This document shows positions 1-7,869 of a stretch of DNA of 64,000 nt, one piece after another. Under the pieces are notes generated by a model. That model was given only the letters and a program-made list of their open reading frames with translations, ran no database searches and was not told where the DNA came from. The position numbers and the translations under genes are program-made. How positions within the stretch are numbered: position 1 is the first letter of the stretch; each line of letters opens with the position of its first letter. The stretch is taken from assembly GCF_002251855.1 (NCBI RefSeq), contig NZ_NOXW01000021.1:434001-498000 (forward strand), read 5' to 3'. This DNA comes from Rhodoferax sp. TH121 (GTDB lineage Bacteria; Pseudomonadota; Gammaproteobacteria; Burkholderiales; Burkholderiaceae_C).

Positions 1-600
1 ATTGGTTTGTTCAAGGTGGTGGGCGAGAGCGGTGTGGCTGCTGGCGTGCGCCGCGTGGAAGCCGTGACTGGTGCCAACGCGTTGGCCTACCTGCAAGACC
101 TGGAAGACACCGTGGATACCGCGGCCGCTACGCTCAAGACCCCTGTGGCCGAGTTGGGTAGCCGTCTGGGTCAGGTGCTGGACCAGGTGAAGGCCCTGGA
201 AAAAGAAGTGGCTGCCCTCAAGGGCAAGCTGGCCTCCGCCCAGGGCGACGAATTGGTCGGCAGTGCTGTCGACGTGAATGGCGTGAAGGTGCTGGCTGCC
301 AAGCTGGACGGTGCCGATGCCAAGACCCTGCGCGACACCATGGACAAGCTCAAGGACAAGCTGAAGACCGCCGTCATCGTGCTGGGCGCGGTGGACGGCG
401 ACAAGGTGCAAATTGCAGCCGGCGTGACCAGCGACACCACGGCCAAGGTCAAGGCGGGAGAGCTCGCCAACTTTGTGGCGGGCCAGGTGGGGGGCAAGGG
501 CGGTGGCAAGGCCGACATGGCCATGGCGGGTGGTACTGAGCCTGCCAAGCTGGCCGGCGCGCTGGCTAGCGTGCAGGGCTGGGTGACCGCCAAGTTGTGA
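1..600 (+). CDS. alaS: Alanyl-tRNA synthetase, C-terminal part (5' truncated by window)
   Basis: This is the C-terminal end of the enzyme that charges tRNA-Ala in the cytoplasm. The reading frame is open from base 1, so the true start lies upstream. The visible 199 residues begin in the segment just before the DHHA1/C-Ala region (motif [15 protein letters not shown]). They continue through a helical linker (about 35-80) and end in the DHHA1-type domain with the glycine-rich [15 protein letters not shown] stretch near residue 170, which is diagnostic of AlaS. The catalytic and editing domains are outside the window. A dispersed palindromic repeat starts 11 bp after the stop codon and may act as or replace a terminator. 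Confidence 0.96.
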   Translation: MGLFKVVGESGVAAGVRRVEAVTGANALAYLQDLEDTVDTAAATLKTPVAELGSRLGQVLDQVKALEKEVAALKGKLASAQGDELVGSAVDVNGVKVLAAKLDGADAKTLRDTMDKLKDKLKTAVIVLGAVDGDKVQIAAGVTSDTTAKVKAGELANFVAGQVGGKGGGKADMAMAGGTEPAKLAGALASVQGWVTAKL

Positions 601-611
601 TTCGGCACAGA

Positions 612-671
612 GTGCTATAAAAAGACAAGCTGCTCGCGCATATTCCACGAGGGCTAGGGCCGTATTTGATG
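612..671 (+). repeat. Dispersed palindromic repeat, copy 1
   Basis: This copy lies between alaS and the TlpA-like gene and ends 5 bp before the latter's ATG. It has the recognisable core AGCTGCTCGCGCATATTCCA followed by GAGGGCTAGGGCC, in the orientation called A here. It occupies almost all of the intergenic space, so it forms most of the leader of the downstream gene. Confidence 0.8.
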
Positions 672-676
672 CATAA

Positions 677-1222
677 ATGCGAATGAAGCGTCGGCAGGTG
701 TTGGGCCTGCTGGGCGCCGCCAGTATGGGGCCGGTGATGGCCCCTGCTGTAGCCAACCCCGGCTACGACGTGCAGCCTTGGGGCGCCAAGCAGGCGGTGC
801 CAGTGGGCGACTTGGTGGATCTGGAGGGGCAGCACTGGAGCTTGCCCGATCTGCGGGGCCGTGTGGTGCTGCTCAACTTCTGGGCTGGCTGGTGTGAGCC
901 TTGCCGCGCCGAGATGCCCGCGCTGCAAACCCTGGCTGCCCGGGAGTCACAGCGCATGGTGGTGTTGGCGATCAACCTCAAAGAATCGTTTGACGCGATC
1001 GCCCGCTTTGTCCAAGCCACGGGCTTGATGCTGCCCGTGGTGCGCGACGTGCAAGGCGAACTTGCCAAGGCTTGGGGCATCCGCATTTACCCGTCCACCG
1101 TGTTGATCGACACCGAAGGCCAGGTGCGCGGCATCGTGCGTGGCGCGCTGGACTGGGCCGGGCCCGAGGGCGAGCGCCTCTGGCGACCCCTGTTGCAGCC
1201 TCAGGGCGCGCGCAAGCGCTGA
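677..1222 (+). CDS. TlpA-like thiol:disulfide oxidoreductase, exported
   Basis: This is a periplasmic thioredoxin-fold protein of the TlpA/ResA family (181 aa), which typically reduces disulfides of periplasmic or cytochrome c maturation targets. It has an N-terminal twin-arginine-like signal (MKRRQVLGLLG, hydrophobic core, cleavage near ANP at residue 27). An AhpC/TSA-redoxin domain follows, with the active-site motif WAGWCEPC (Cys73 and Cys76) and a cis-proline region (RIYPSTVLID) near residue 138. Starts at 677 or at the second ATG (683) are equally possible; no strong ribosome site is seen because a palindromic repeat fills the leader. Its 3' end overlaps the convergent thioredoxin-like gene by 22 bp. 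The partner substrate cannot be told from context. Confidence 0.85.
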   Translation: MRMKRRQVLGLLGAASMGPVMAPAVANPGYDVQPWGAKQAVPVGDLVDLEGQHWSLPDLRGRVVLLNFWAGWCEPCRAEMPALQTLAARESQRMVVLAINLKESFDAIARFVQATGLMLPVVRDVQGELAKAWGIRIYPSTVLIDTEGQVRGIVRGALDWAGPEGERLWRPLLQPQGARKR

Positions 1223-1566
1223 GCCAAGGCCACCACCTCTGGCGCCTGCACAGGGCGGGCGTCTGCCGCGCTGCTGGACTGGATGAGCCGGCGCAGAGTT
1301 TCGAGGTGGGGCATCACGGTGCCAAAAAACTGGGGCTGCTCACCTTGCGCAATCAGGATGGTCGGAAAGTTTTCCACCTCGACGGGGTCCACCAGATCGG
1401 CCTGGTCTTCAATGTCCACCCATTCAAACCGAGCATTGGGAAAGTCGGCCTGCAACTGCGCAAACAGGGGCTGGTACTCGGTGCAGGTGCCGCACCACTG
1501 GGCGCACAGGCAGGCCACCAGCAGCGGGGCGGATGCGGTTTCGGGCAGGGTCGGGGCGTAGGACAT
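1201..1566 (-). CDS. Thioredoxin family protein, cytoplasmic
   Basis: This is a small (121 aa) thioredoxin-fold protein without a signal peptide. The active-site motif is QWCGTC (Cys25, Cys28), followed by the conserved strand with FEWVDIEDQ and the cis-proline segment NFPTILIAQG near residue 69. The C-terminal 30 residues are Ala/Gln-rich and outside the fold. It is likely a thiol reductase in the cytosol. The gene is divergent from ferredoxin-NADP reductase across 134 bp and convergent (22 bp overlap) with the TlpA-like gene. Pairing of a thioredoxin next to a flavin reductase suggests a redox-stress role, but this is inference from location only. Confidence 0.85.
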   Translation of the reverse strand: MSYAPTLPETASAPLLVACLCAQWCGTCTEYQPLFAQLQADFPNARFEWVDIEDQADLVDPVEVENFPTILIAQGEQPQFFGTVMPHLETLRRLIQSSSAADARPVQAPEVVALAQRLRAP

Positions 1567-1700
1567 AGTGGTCGGCTAATGACTCAAATCAATATCGATA
1601 TAACAAGGCGCTGGGGTATGGAGTTTTACAATATAGGGCTTCGCCCTGGCCGTAAGTGGCCGCGGGCCCTCCCCAACGATTGACCTTCACCAAGGCCCCC

Positions 1701-2477
1701 ATGAGTGCATTTCTGGAAGAAACAGTTTTAAGCGTACACCACTGGACCGACCGTTTGTTCAGCTTCACCACCACTCGGGACCCGGCCCTGCGTTTCTCCA
1801 ATGGCCACTTCACCATGATCGGCCTGATGCAAGACAACGGCAAGCCCTTGCTGCGCGCCTATTCCATCGTCAGTGCCAACTACGAAGAGCATCTGGAATT
1901 TTTGAGCATCAAAGTGCAGGACGGCCCGCTCACTTCCAAGTTGCAGCACATCAAGGTGGGCGACAAGATTGTGGTGGGTCGCAAGCCCACTGGCACCTTG
2001 CTGATCGACTACCTCTTGCCCGGCAAAAACCTGTACCTGTTGGGCAGTGGCACCGGCTTGGCGCCTTTCCTGAGCGTGGCCCGCGATCCTGAGACCTACG
2101 AGAAGTACGAGAAGGTCATTGTGGTGCATGGCGTGCGCGAGGTCAAAGAGCTGGCCTACTACGACTACTTCAAGAACGAGTTGCCCAAGCACGAGTTTTT
2201 GGGTGAGATGGTCACGAACCAGATGCTGTACTACCCTACGGTGACCCGCGAAGCCTTTGAGAACCAGGGCCGCATCACCACGCTGATTGAGAGCGGCAAG
2301 CTGCCCGCCGATCTGGGCCTGCCCCCGCTGGACCCCGCCACCGATCGCATCATGATCTGCGGCAGCCCCGGTCTGAACAAAGACATGCGCGAAATCCTGG
2401 ACGCCAAGGGCTTCAAGGAAGGCAACACCACCACGCCTGGCGACTACGTGGTGGAGCGTGCGTTTGTAGAGCAATAA
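1701..2477 (+). CDS. fpr: Ferredoxin--NADP reductase
   Basis: This is an FAD enzyme that passes electrons between NADPH and ferredoxin or flavodoxin. At 258 aa it has the normal length of the bacterial subclass I/Fpr family. Visible motifs are the FAD-binding RAYSIVS (52-58), the phosphate-binding GPLTSKL region (75-81), the NADP-binding GSGTGLAPFL (115-124), a CGSPGLNKDM segment typical of the C-terminal half, and the acidic/aromatic end. The ATG at 1701 was chosen over an in-frame upstream codon because it gives the family N-terminus (MSAFLEETVLSV) and follows an AAGG five bases upstream. A strong intrinsic terminator follows 33 bp after the stop. Confidence 0.95.
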   Translation: MSAFLEETVLSVHHWTDRLFSFTTTRDPALRFSNGHFTMIGLMQDNGKPLLRAYSIVSANYEEHLEFLSIKVQDGPLTSKLQHIKVGDKIVVGRKPTGTLLIDYLLPGKNLYLLGSGTGLAPFLSVARDPETYEKYEKVIVVHGVREVKELAYYDYFKNELPKHEFLGEMVTNQMLYYPTVTREAFENQGRITTLIESGKLPADLGLPPLDPATDRIMICGSPGLNKDMREILDAKGFKEGNTTTPGDYVVERAFVEQ

Positions 2478-2510
2478 GCGCTTCGGCCCACGCGGCCCGC
2501 GTGTCACCTG

Positions 2511-2535
2511 AAAGGCCTGCTTGCAGGCCTTTTTT
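2511..2535 (+). terminator. Rho-independent terminator after fpr
   Basis: A perfect 10-bp inverted repeat (AAAGGCCTGC / GCAGGCCTTT) with a two-base apex is followed by a T run. It lies 33 bp after the fpr stop. The same stem read from the other strand has only three Ts, so termination of the convergent DUF3429 gene here is probably weaker. Confidence 0.9.
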
Positions 2536-2574
2536 CAAGGCACTGGAATTGGGTTGGCTGTGTGTCGGTGAGGT

Positions 2575-3021
2575 TCAGGCCACTGCAGCAGCGAGCAAAC
2601 AGAGTATTGCCGCGAGCGTCAGGTGCAGGCGCATGGGTAGCCAAGCTGTGAGGCCGTACGCCGGGTAACTGCGCCGGTCCACCGCCAGGCAGATGCCCAG
2701 CAGCAAGGCCAGCGTGACCAGGCCTTGTGCCACTGGCAACAGCAACGCCACCCATGCCACCAGGCTGGGGAATACGCCCCACACAAATGGCCCAGGTTGC
2801 GGTGTGAGCGGCCCGCGCATGGCCAAGCCCCAGTGGATGGCCCCCATAAAGCTGGCAATGCTGGCGCCGTAGGCCAGCAGGGCCAGCACCGCTTGGCTGC
2901 GGTAGTCGGCTGGTGCCCACCAGGTAGCGGCGGCCAGCGCAACAAACGGCAGCGCACCGGCATAGCCCAGCCGGGCTGCCCAGCGCGGAAGGGGATGGGA
3001 CTGGGGTGGGGCGGCAGTCAT
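2575..3021 (-). CDS. DUF3429 family membrane protein
   Basis: This is a 148-aa integral inner-membrane protein of the DUF3429 type, function unknown. About five hydrophobic segments are visible (roughly 18-36, 43-67, 77-98, 98-113, 133-148). The family's GAIHWGLAM sequence is in the second helix and WGVFPSLVAW in the third. The start at 3021 was chosen because it gives a short polar N-terminus before the first helix; the frame remains open upstream but without membrane or signal features. It is convergent with fpr. The divergent DUF2237 gene begins 133 bp away on the other strand. Confidence 0.8.
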   Translation of the reverse strand: MTAAPPQSHPLPRWAARLGYAGALPFVALAAATWWAPADYRSQAVLALLAYGASIASFMGAIHWGLAMRGPLTPQPGPFVWGVFPSLVAWVALLLPVAQGLVTLALLLGICLAVDRRSYPAYGLTAWLPMRLHLTLAAILCLLAAAVA

Positions 3022-3154
3022 GGGGCGTCCTGAATGTCCGTATGCAAAAAAGTTGCTAGCCACTGTGGCAGCATTCGGAGCCCGTATTGTGTGGGAAACC
3101 TCGCCATGTGTGTCCGTTGGGGGCCATTGTGGTGCCTCTGAAAGCGATTTGAGA

Positions 3155-3517
3155 ATGACCGCCTTGAATGTCTTAGGTACCGCCTTGCAAGCCTGCTCGT
3201 TTGACCCCCTCACCGGGTTTTTCCGCGATGGCTGTTGCAACACCGATGCCCACGACCATGGCACCCACGTGGTGTGCGCCAAAGTGACGGCCGACTTTTT
3301 GGCGTATTCATTGCAAAGGGGCAACGACCTGAGCACCCCGCGTCCCGAATACCGCTTTGTGGGCTTGCGCCCTGGCGACCGTTGGTGTTTGTGCGTCAAC
3401 CGTTGGTTGGAGGCATTGCAAGCGGGCGTGGCCCCACCTGTGCATCTGGAGGCGACTCACATCAAAGCCTTGGAGCGTGTGACTCTGGAGCAACTGAAGG
3501 CCCATGCTTTGCAATAA
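3155..3517 (+). CDS. DUF2237 family protein
   Basis: This is a 120-aa cytoplasmic protein matching the small DUF2237 family, found across proteobacteria, function unknown. Characteristic features are NVLGTALQACSFDPLTG at the N-terminus, the Cys-rich RDGCCNTDAHDHG (25-37), HVVCAKVT (39-46) and PGDRWCLCV. This set of conserved cysteines and histidines could bind a metal, which is inference. The length and N-terminus fix the start at 3155. In-frame upstream codons exist back to 3020, but they would add 45 residues that do not fit the family. Confidence 0.82.
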   Translation: MTALNVLGTALQACSFDPLTGFFRDGCCNTDAHDHGTHVVCAKVTADFLAYSLQRGNDLSTPRPEYRFVGLRPGDRWCLCVNRWLEALQAGVAPPVHLEATHIKALERVTLEQLKAHALQ

Positions 3518-3565
3518 CGTTCGGTGCTGTACCGATGAAGTCTGGCGCACATGCATACTGCGCGC

Positions 3566-4114
3566 ATGAAACAACACTTTCTTCTGTGGGCACTTTCTGC
3601 AGCTCTCGCCAGTGGCGTGGCAATGGCACAAAGCGACAAGCCGCCCTTGCAGCCCATCCCATCGCTCGATGTGGCGCGCTACATGGGCACCTGGCATGAG
3701 ATTGCCAAGTACCCCAACCGCTTCCAGAGTAAATGCGTCCGCAACACACGCGCCGAGTACCAAGCCATGCCGGATGGCACCGTGCAAGTGCGCAACCGCT
3801 GTGTCATGTCCGATGGCCAAACCACCGAAGCGCTGGGCGCCGCCCGCCAGATAGGGGCTGCTGACTCCCCCAAACTGCAGGTGCGATTTGCGCCCGCGTG
3901 GCTGTCGTTCTTGCCCATGGTGTGGGGCAACTACTGGGTCATCGACCTGGACCCGCAGTACCAACTGGTGGCCGTGAGCGAGCCAGAGCGCGAATACCTT
4001 TGGGTACTCTCCCGTACCCCCAAGGTGGAACCCGCCGCTTACCAAGCCTTGCTGGCCCGCCTGGCCCAGAGCGGTTTTGACATGACCCGTTTGGAACTGA
4101 GCCCGCAGGAGTAA
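3566..4114 (+). CDS. Lipocalin (Blc-like), exported
   Basis: This 182-aa bacterial lipocalin probably binds lipids or hydrophobic ligands in the periplasm. A signal peptide (MKQHFLLWALSAALASG, cleavage after AMA near residue 21) is followed by the lipocalin signature YMGTWHEIAKYPNRF, with the invariant GxW at 41-43. Later strands include YWVIDLDPQY and EYLWVLSRTP, which match the Blc family. Unlike E. coli Blc there is no lipobox cysteine, so the protein should be soluble rather than outer-membrane anchored. An in-frame ATG at 3551 would only add five residues. The SSB-like gene starts two bases after its stop, implying co-transcription. Confidence 0.88.
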   Translation: MKQHFLLWALSAALASGVAMAQSDKPPLQPIPSLDVARYMGTWHEIAKYPNRFQSKCVRNTRAEYQAMPDGTVQVRNRCVMSDGQTTEALGAARQIGAADSPKLQVRFAPAWLSFLPMVWGNYWVIDLDPQYQLVAVSEPEREYLWVLSRTPKVEPAAYQALLARLAQSGFDMTRLELSPQE

Positions 4115-4116
4115 GC

Positions 4117-4467
4117 ATGATTGACGGATTGATTGCCGGTCACCTGGTCGGTCTGGCCGAAACCCGCCAAGGCAAAAACGGCAGCACGTTTGCGCTGGCC
4201 AAGGTCAAAGCTATGGCGGGCGATGGAGAGAGCCTGATCGTCAACGTGATTACATTCGCAGCTGAGGCCAGCGCTGCACTGATGGCTCTAGACGATGGCG
4301 ACTCGGTGGCACTGGCCGGCGCACTGACGCCCAAGGTGTGGACCGACAAACAAGGCAACACCCGCCCTGCGCTGGACATGGTGGCTACCCAGGTGCTCAC
4401 CACCTACCACGCGGCACGCAAGCAGCACGTGCTGGGTGGATTGGGCGAGGCGCCCCTCAGTCCTTGA
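4117..4467 (+). CDS. Single-stranded DNA-binding protein-like (OB fold)
   Basis: This 116-aa protein resembles short SSB/OB-fold proteins of Comamonadaceae. It begins MIDGLIAGHLVG like a first OB strand and has the later strands VNVITFAAEA, DSVALAGAL and PKVWTDKQGNTRPALDMV, the last typical of SSB strand 4-5. The acidic C-terminal tail of canonical SSB is missing, so it may be an accessory SSB or a PriB-like protein, not the main replicative SSB. The ribosome site GGAG lies inside the lipocalin 3' end, 2 bp before this start. The last 11 bp overlap the convergent small gene. Confidence 0.7.
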   Translation: MIDGLIAGHLVGLAETRQGKNGSTFALAKVKAMAGDGESLIVNVITFAAEASAALMALDDGDSVALAGALTPKVWTDKQGNTRPALDMVATQVLTTYHAARKQHVLGGLGEAPLSP

Positions 4468-4666
4468 GCTCCACCCCCAGCGCCTGCAGTTTCTTGGCAT
4501 ACGAATCCCGGCGCTTGGCGGCCTTGGCTGCCGTGTCTGTGGCAGCCTGAATCGCTTTGGGCCCTTTGTTGGCTGCCGCCTTGATCAATCCGAACTTGTG
4601 CGTCGCCTCGGCCTCCGCCCTGCGGTAAGTGGCAATTAGGTCAGCGTGGGCGGGGGAGGATGTCAC
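4457..4666 (-). CDS. Small conserved helical protein of unknown function
   Basis: A 69-aa reading frame starts with GTG. The predicted product is entirely helical and rich in Ala and Lys (segments ATYRRAEAEATHKFG and KAAKRRDSYAKKLQALG), without cysteines or membrane segments. I do not recognise a family. It is convergent with the SSB-like gene, overlapping it by 11 bp. Codon usage looks like that of its neighbours, which favours a real gene over a chance frame, but this is the main support. Confidence 0.5.
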   Translation of the reverse strand: MTSSPAHADLIATYRRAEAEATHKFGLIKAAANKGPKAIQAATDTAAKAAKRRDSYAKKLQALGVELKD

Positions 4667-4834
4667 AAGTGCTTTCAGTGCAAAACTGTATTTTCTACGC
4701 TGCGTTATTACCCATGCACCCCGATTGAGATCCCTGCACCTGTTGGAGGTGCTGTCGCGAACATCGGTAAATGACGAGACGGATATAAATCACGCATTCA
4801 ATATTAATAGTTAATAGGAGACCATCTTGAGTCC

Positions 4835-5521
4835 ATGCCACATCGCTCCCGTCGGGGGGCGCCACAGTCCCAGCTCCTCAGGCGGCCATCCATGACCAGC
4901 CGCTATCGACGAATCGTGGCAATCCGCATCATGCCCGCCGCCTTGTTGTCTATGCTCAACTTGGCTGCGAATGGCGAAGTTGCCAAGGGCGCCCATCCTG
5001 CCTCCACACTCCTTACAACTATGCGTGATCTGAAAATCCTTCTTGAGGTTTTCGCCGTCCTTGCCAGAACCAGAAACTTCGACGAGGTGATGCGGCAGGT
5101 GGGTGAACTTTCCACCCGCCCCCGGCGGACCGAACTCGCGGATTGGGGTGCTGCCTACCTTGCTCAGCACCCTGTCGTGTCGGAATTCATGATTCACCGC
5201 GAGCGCACCGCGCCGGGCCAACGGCAAGAAAAATTCCGCCAAGTTGTCGCGATCCAGGCAGTCTTGCGACCGAATACGGTTCGCCTCAGTGATCTCGAGG
5301 CCACGTTTGGCGCGTGGTATCGGGATCCGCCCGACGGAGACAAGGTTTCGCTTGCGTCAGCGTACTTCAATGCAAAGTTGATTCACCCCAAGGCCAGTTA
5401 TTTCTTGCTGGCGACCACAGGGGCTGGCTACGAAGAAACGCTCTCGAAGTCGGAGTACGCGCAAACGCTGGTGGCCACGTGGTCTGATGACCGATATTCC
5501 ACGAAGGGGCGGCCTTGGTGA
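4835..5521 (+). CDS. Hypothetical protein (orphan)
   Basis: A 228-aa reading frame has no family I recognise. The part from about residue 60 reads like a folded cytoplasmic protein (LKILLEVFAVLARTRNFDEV, then alternating helical segments to RGRPW-like polar end). The first 60 residues are basic and less convincing. A start at the ATG for MTSRYRR (4892) or at the later MRDLKILL is possible. An AGGAG lies at 4816-4820, 14 bp before the first ATG. The upstream 165 bp (4667-4834) are noticeably AT-rich and contain no gene I can support, perhaps a promoter (TATAAA-like run at 4784-4790). Base composition upstream and the lack of homologues known to me suggest an accessory insertion. Confidence 0.45.
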   Translation: MPHRSRRGAPQSQLLRRPSMTSRYRRIVAIRIMPAALLSMLNLAANGEVAKGAHPASTLLTTMRDLKILLEVFAVLARTRNFDEVMRQVGELSTRPRRTELADWGAAYLAQHPVVSEFMIHRERTAPGQRQEKFRQVVAIQAVLRPNTVRLSDLEATFGAWYRDPPDGDKVSLASAYFNAKLIHPKASYFLLATTGAGYEETLSKSEYAQTLVATWSDDRYSTKGRPW

Positions 5522-5584
5522 CGCACCAAGCCAGCGGCGTTGGGGGCTGACGCGTGTCGCGTGGGCAGCTCCAAGCCTATGGCA

Positions 5585-7741
5585 TTAGGCCAGCACCCGC
5601 GTCCCCAGCTTATACGCCGGCAATCCCGCCAACATGCGTTTGCCATAACTCGTCTGTGTGAGCCGCTTGTCGTAGCAAATCACTTGGGCGCGGTCTTCTT
5701 CGGTGCGGATGGCGCGGCCGGTCCATTGCAGCAGCTTCACGCCCGTGGCAGGGATCACCAGTTCGTTGAACGGATCGCGCCCCACGCTGCGTAGCCATTC
5801 GGCGCGGGCTTCGTCCACGGGGTCGCTGGGCGGCGCGAACGGCAGTTTGGCGATGAACACGGTCTCGCACAGTGCGCCAGGCAGGTCCAGCCCCTCGCCA
5901 AAACTTTGCAGCCCAAACAGCACCGATGGCATACCGCTCTCCACGCGCTCGGCGTGGGCCGCCAGCAGGCGTGTGCGGGACTGCGTGCCCTGTACCAGCA
6001 CCATGTCCATGAGGTGGCCGGGCAGGGCGTCGGTGGCGGCGCGCATCTGCGCACGGCTGGTGAAGAGCACCAACGCGCCACGTTTCACACCCTCAATGTC
6101 TTCCATCAGCGCGCGCACCATCTCGGCGGTGTAGGCGTCAGCGTGTTTGGGATCGGCCTGGGTGTGCACCACGGTCAGGCTGCCTTGTTTGGCGTAGTTG
6201 AAGGGGCTGGCCACTTCCAGCGCGGTGACATAGGGCTTGTTGGATAGCCCGGCTTCTTTCAAAAAGTAATCAAAGCTGCCGCAGCTGGTGAGCGAGGCAC
6301 TGGTCACGATGGCGCCACGTACCTGGCTCCACAAAAACTGGCGCAGCAGGTCGCCAGGGACGATGGGGCAGGCGTGGGCGGTCATCGTCAGGTAGCCGTT
6401 TTCGCTCTCGGCCTGCAGCCATTTGGCCAAGGGCTGTTCGCCATGCTCCAGCAGCAGCTGCGCGGTAGACACCAGGCTGCCCAGGCGCGGCGCAATGCCG
6501 CCCAGCTGCGCATAGAGCTGGGCGCACAGCACTGCCTGGCTGGGGTCGTCCTTGGCGATGGCCTTCACGTCCACACCCAGCGCTTCCAGGGCTTTGGACA
6601 GTCCGTTGGCTTGCGCGTGGATTTGGTTTACTGGCTCATGCATGGCCTCGGGCAGCACGCCATTGGCAAATCGCAGCGTGCCATCGTTACCTTCGCCGCG
6701 CGCGTTCTGGCCGGTGTGGGCCCACACCAGGTCCATGGCCATGCGGGCCAGCGTGGTCAGTGCGCCCTTGAGCTGGCTGGTCACGGTTTGCACGTCTTCG
6801 CCCACATGCAGTGCCAGCTTGCCGGCTACTTCGTTCATGGCCTTGGGCAGCTTGTCCAGCCAGCGCAGGTTGCTCAGGTCCATGGCGTTGGAGAACTGGT
6901 CCAGCGCGACGGCGGGCAGGTGATGGCCTTCGTCAAACACCACCAGGCAATTGTCCAAGTCGGGCAGGGTCTTCATGCCCAGGCTAGCCAACACCAGGTC
7001 GTGGTTGGCCACGATGACATTGGCCTCGGCCAACTTGGTACGTGCGTTGTAGTAGCTGCATTCCTTGTAACGCGGGCAGTGGCGCGCGGTGCAGGTGTGG
7101 CGCTCGGCGGCTACGGCCGACCAGTCGCGTGGGTCGGGCGTGTCGGGCAGGGTGTCGCGGTCGCCATCCCAGCTCACCACGGCCAGCTTGTGGGCCATGC
7201 CCTCATAGAGCGATTGGCGGCGCTCTTCGATGGCTTCTTGCGACAGGGCAGACACCTTGGGCTGCGGCAGGTCGTCGTCAAACATGTCGTCCTCGGCCGC
7301 GCCGCTGCCCTCCAGCCGCTCCAGTTTCACCTTGCAAACATAGCGGCCCCGGCCCTTGGCCAGTGCGTAAGCAAAGGGCTGGTCCATGCTGCGCGCCAGG
7401 GCCGGCAGGTCTTTGGTCATCAGCTGCTCTTGCAGGGCCACGGTGGCGGTGCTGATGATGACGCGCGTCTTGCGTTCCAGCGCCATGGCAATGGCCGTGC
7501 TGGCATAGGCTGCGCTTTTGCCCACGCCGGTACCCGCCTGGATGACGGCAATGGCTTTGGTGGGGTTGGGGTGCTCGCCAATGTCGGCCTGCGCCAGCGT
7601 GGCGGCCACGGTCTCGGCCATTTGGTGCTGGCCGGGGCGGCGACGAAAACCGGACGTGCTGCCCACCACTTGCTCAAAGGCGTGCAGGGCGTGCTGGGCC
7701 AGGGCAGCGCTGGCAGGCGGCAGGGAGGAAAAGTCAGACAA
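5585..7741 (-). CDS. dinG: ATP-dependent DNA helicase DinG
   Basis: This is an XPD-like superfamily 2 helicase (718 aa) that unwinds D-loops, R-loops and other blocked structures. Walker A is QAGTGVGKSAAY (68-79) and the DEGH box is VVFDEGHHLP (270-273). Four cysteines between them (136, 217, 222, 228) fit the 4Fe-4S cluster of DinG/XPD. C-terminal motifs include LVLFTSRAQM, SFGEGLDLPG and the final QWTGRAIRTEED. The start is TTG at 7741: a TGA lies five codons upstream in frame, so no earlier start is possible, and GAAGG sits nine bases before it. It is convergent with the orphan gene, and the transglutaminase-like gene is divergent 128 bp away. Confidence 0.94.
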   Translation of the reverse strand: MSDFSSLPPASAALAQHALHAFEQVVGSTSGFRRRPGQHQMAETVAATLAQADIGEHPNPTKAIAVIQAGTGVGKSAAYASTAIAMALERKTRVIISTATVALQEQLMTKDLPALARSMDQPFAYALAKGRGRYVCKVKLERLEGSGAAEDDMFDDDLPQPKVSALSQEAIEERRQSLYEGMAHKLAVVSWDGDRDTLPDTPDPRDWSAVAAERHTCTARHCPRYKECSYYNARTKLAEANVIVANHDLVLASLGMKTLPDLDNCLVVFDEGHHLPAVALDQFSNAMDLSNLRWLDKLPKAMNEVAGKLALHVGEDVQTVTSQLKGALTTLARMAMDLVWAHTGQNARGEGNDGTLRFANGVLPEAMHEPVNQIHAQANGLSKALEALGVDVKAIAKDDPSQAVLCAQLYAQLGGIAPRLGSLVSTAQLLLEHGEQPLAKWLQAESENGYLTMTAHACPIVPGDLLRQFLWSQVRGAIVTSASLTSCGSFDYFLKEAGLSNKPYVTALEVASPFNYAKQGSLTVVHTQADPKHADAYTAEMVRALMEDIEGVKRGALVLFTSRAQMRAATDALPGHLMDMVLVQGTQSRTRLLAAHAERVESGMPSVLFGLQSFGEGLDLPGALCETVFIAKLPFAPPSDPVDEARAEWLRSVGRDPFNELVIPATGVKLLQWTGRAIRTEEDRAQVICYDKRLTQTSYGKRMLAGLPAYKLGTRVLA

Positions 7742-7869
7742 CGGGGAGGACCTTCAGCGCGGGGGAGGGCTGAATATACAGGCAGCAGGGATAATCGGGC
7801 CTGCGCCACCCCGGGGTACTTTGTGTTACGCCGTACGCGCTGCCTTTTCATCCACCCGGAGATCTCTGT

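Noticed and set aside
3041..3080. A possible fourteenth copy of the palindromic repeat
   Set aside because: GTTGCTAGCCACTGTGGCAG shares only short pieces with the family and lacks the CTGCTTGCGCAG core.
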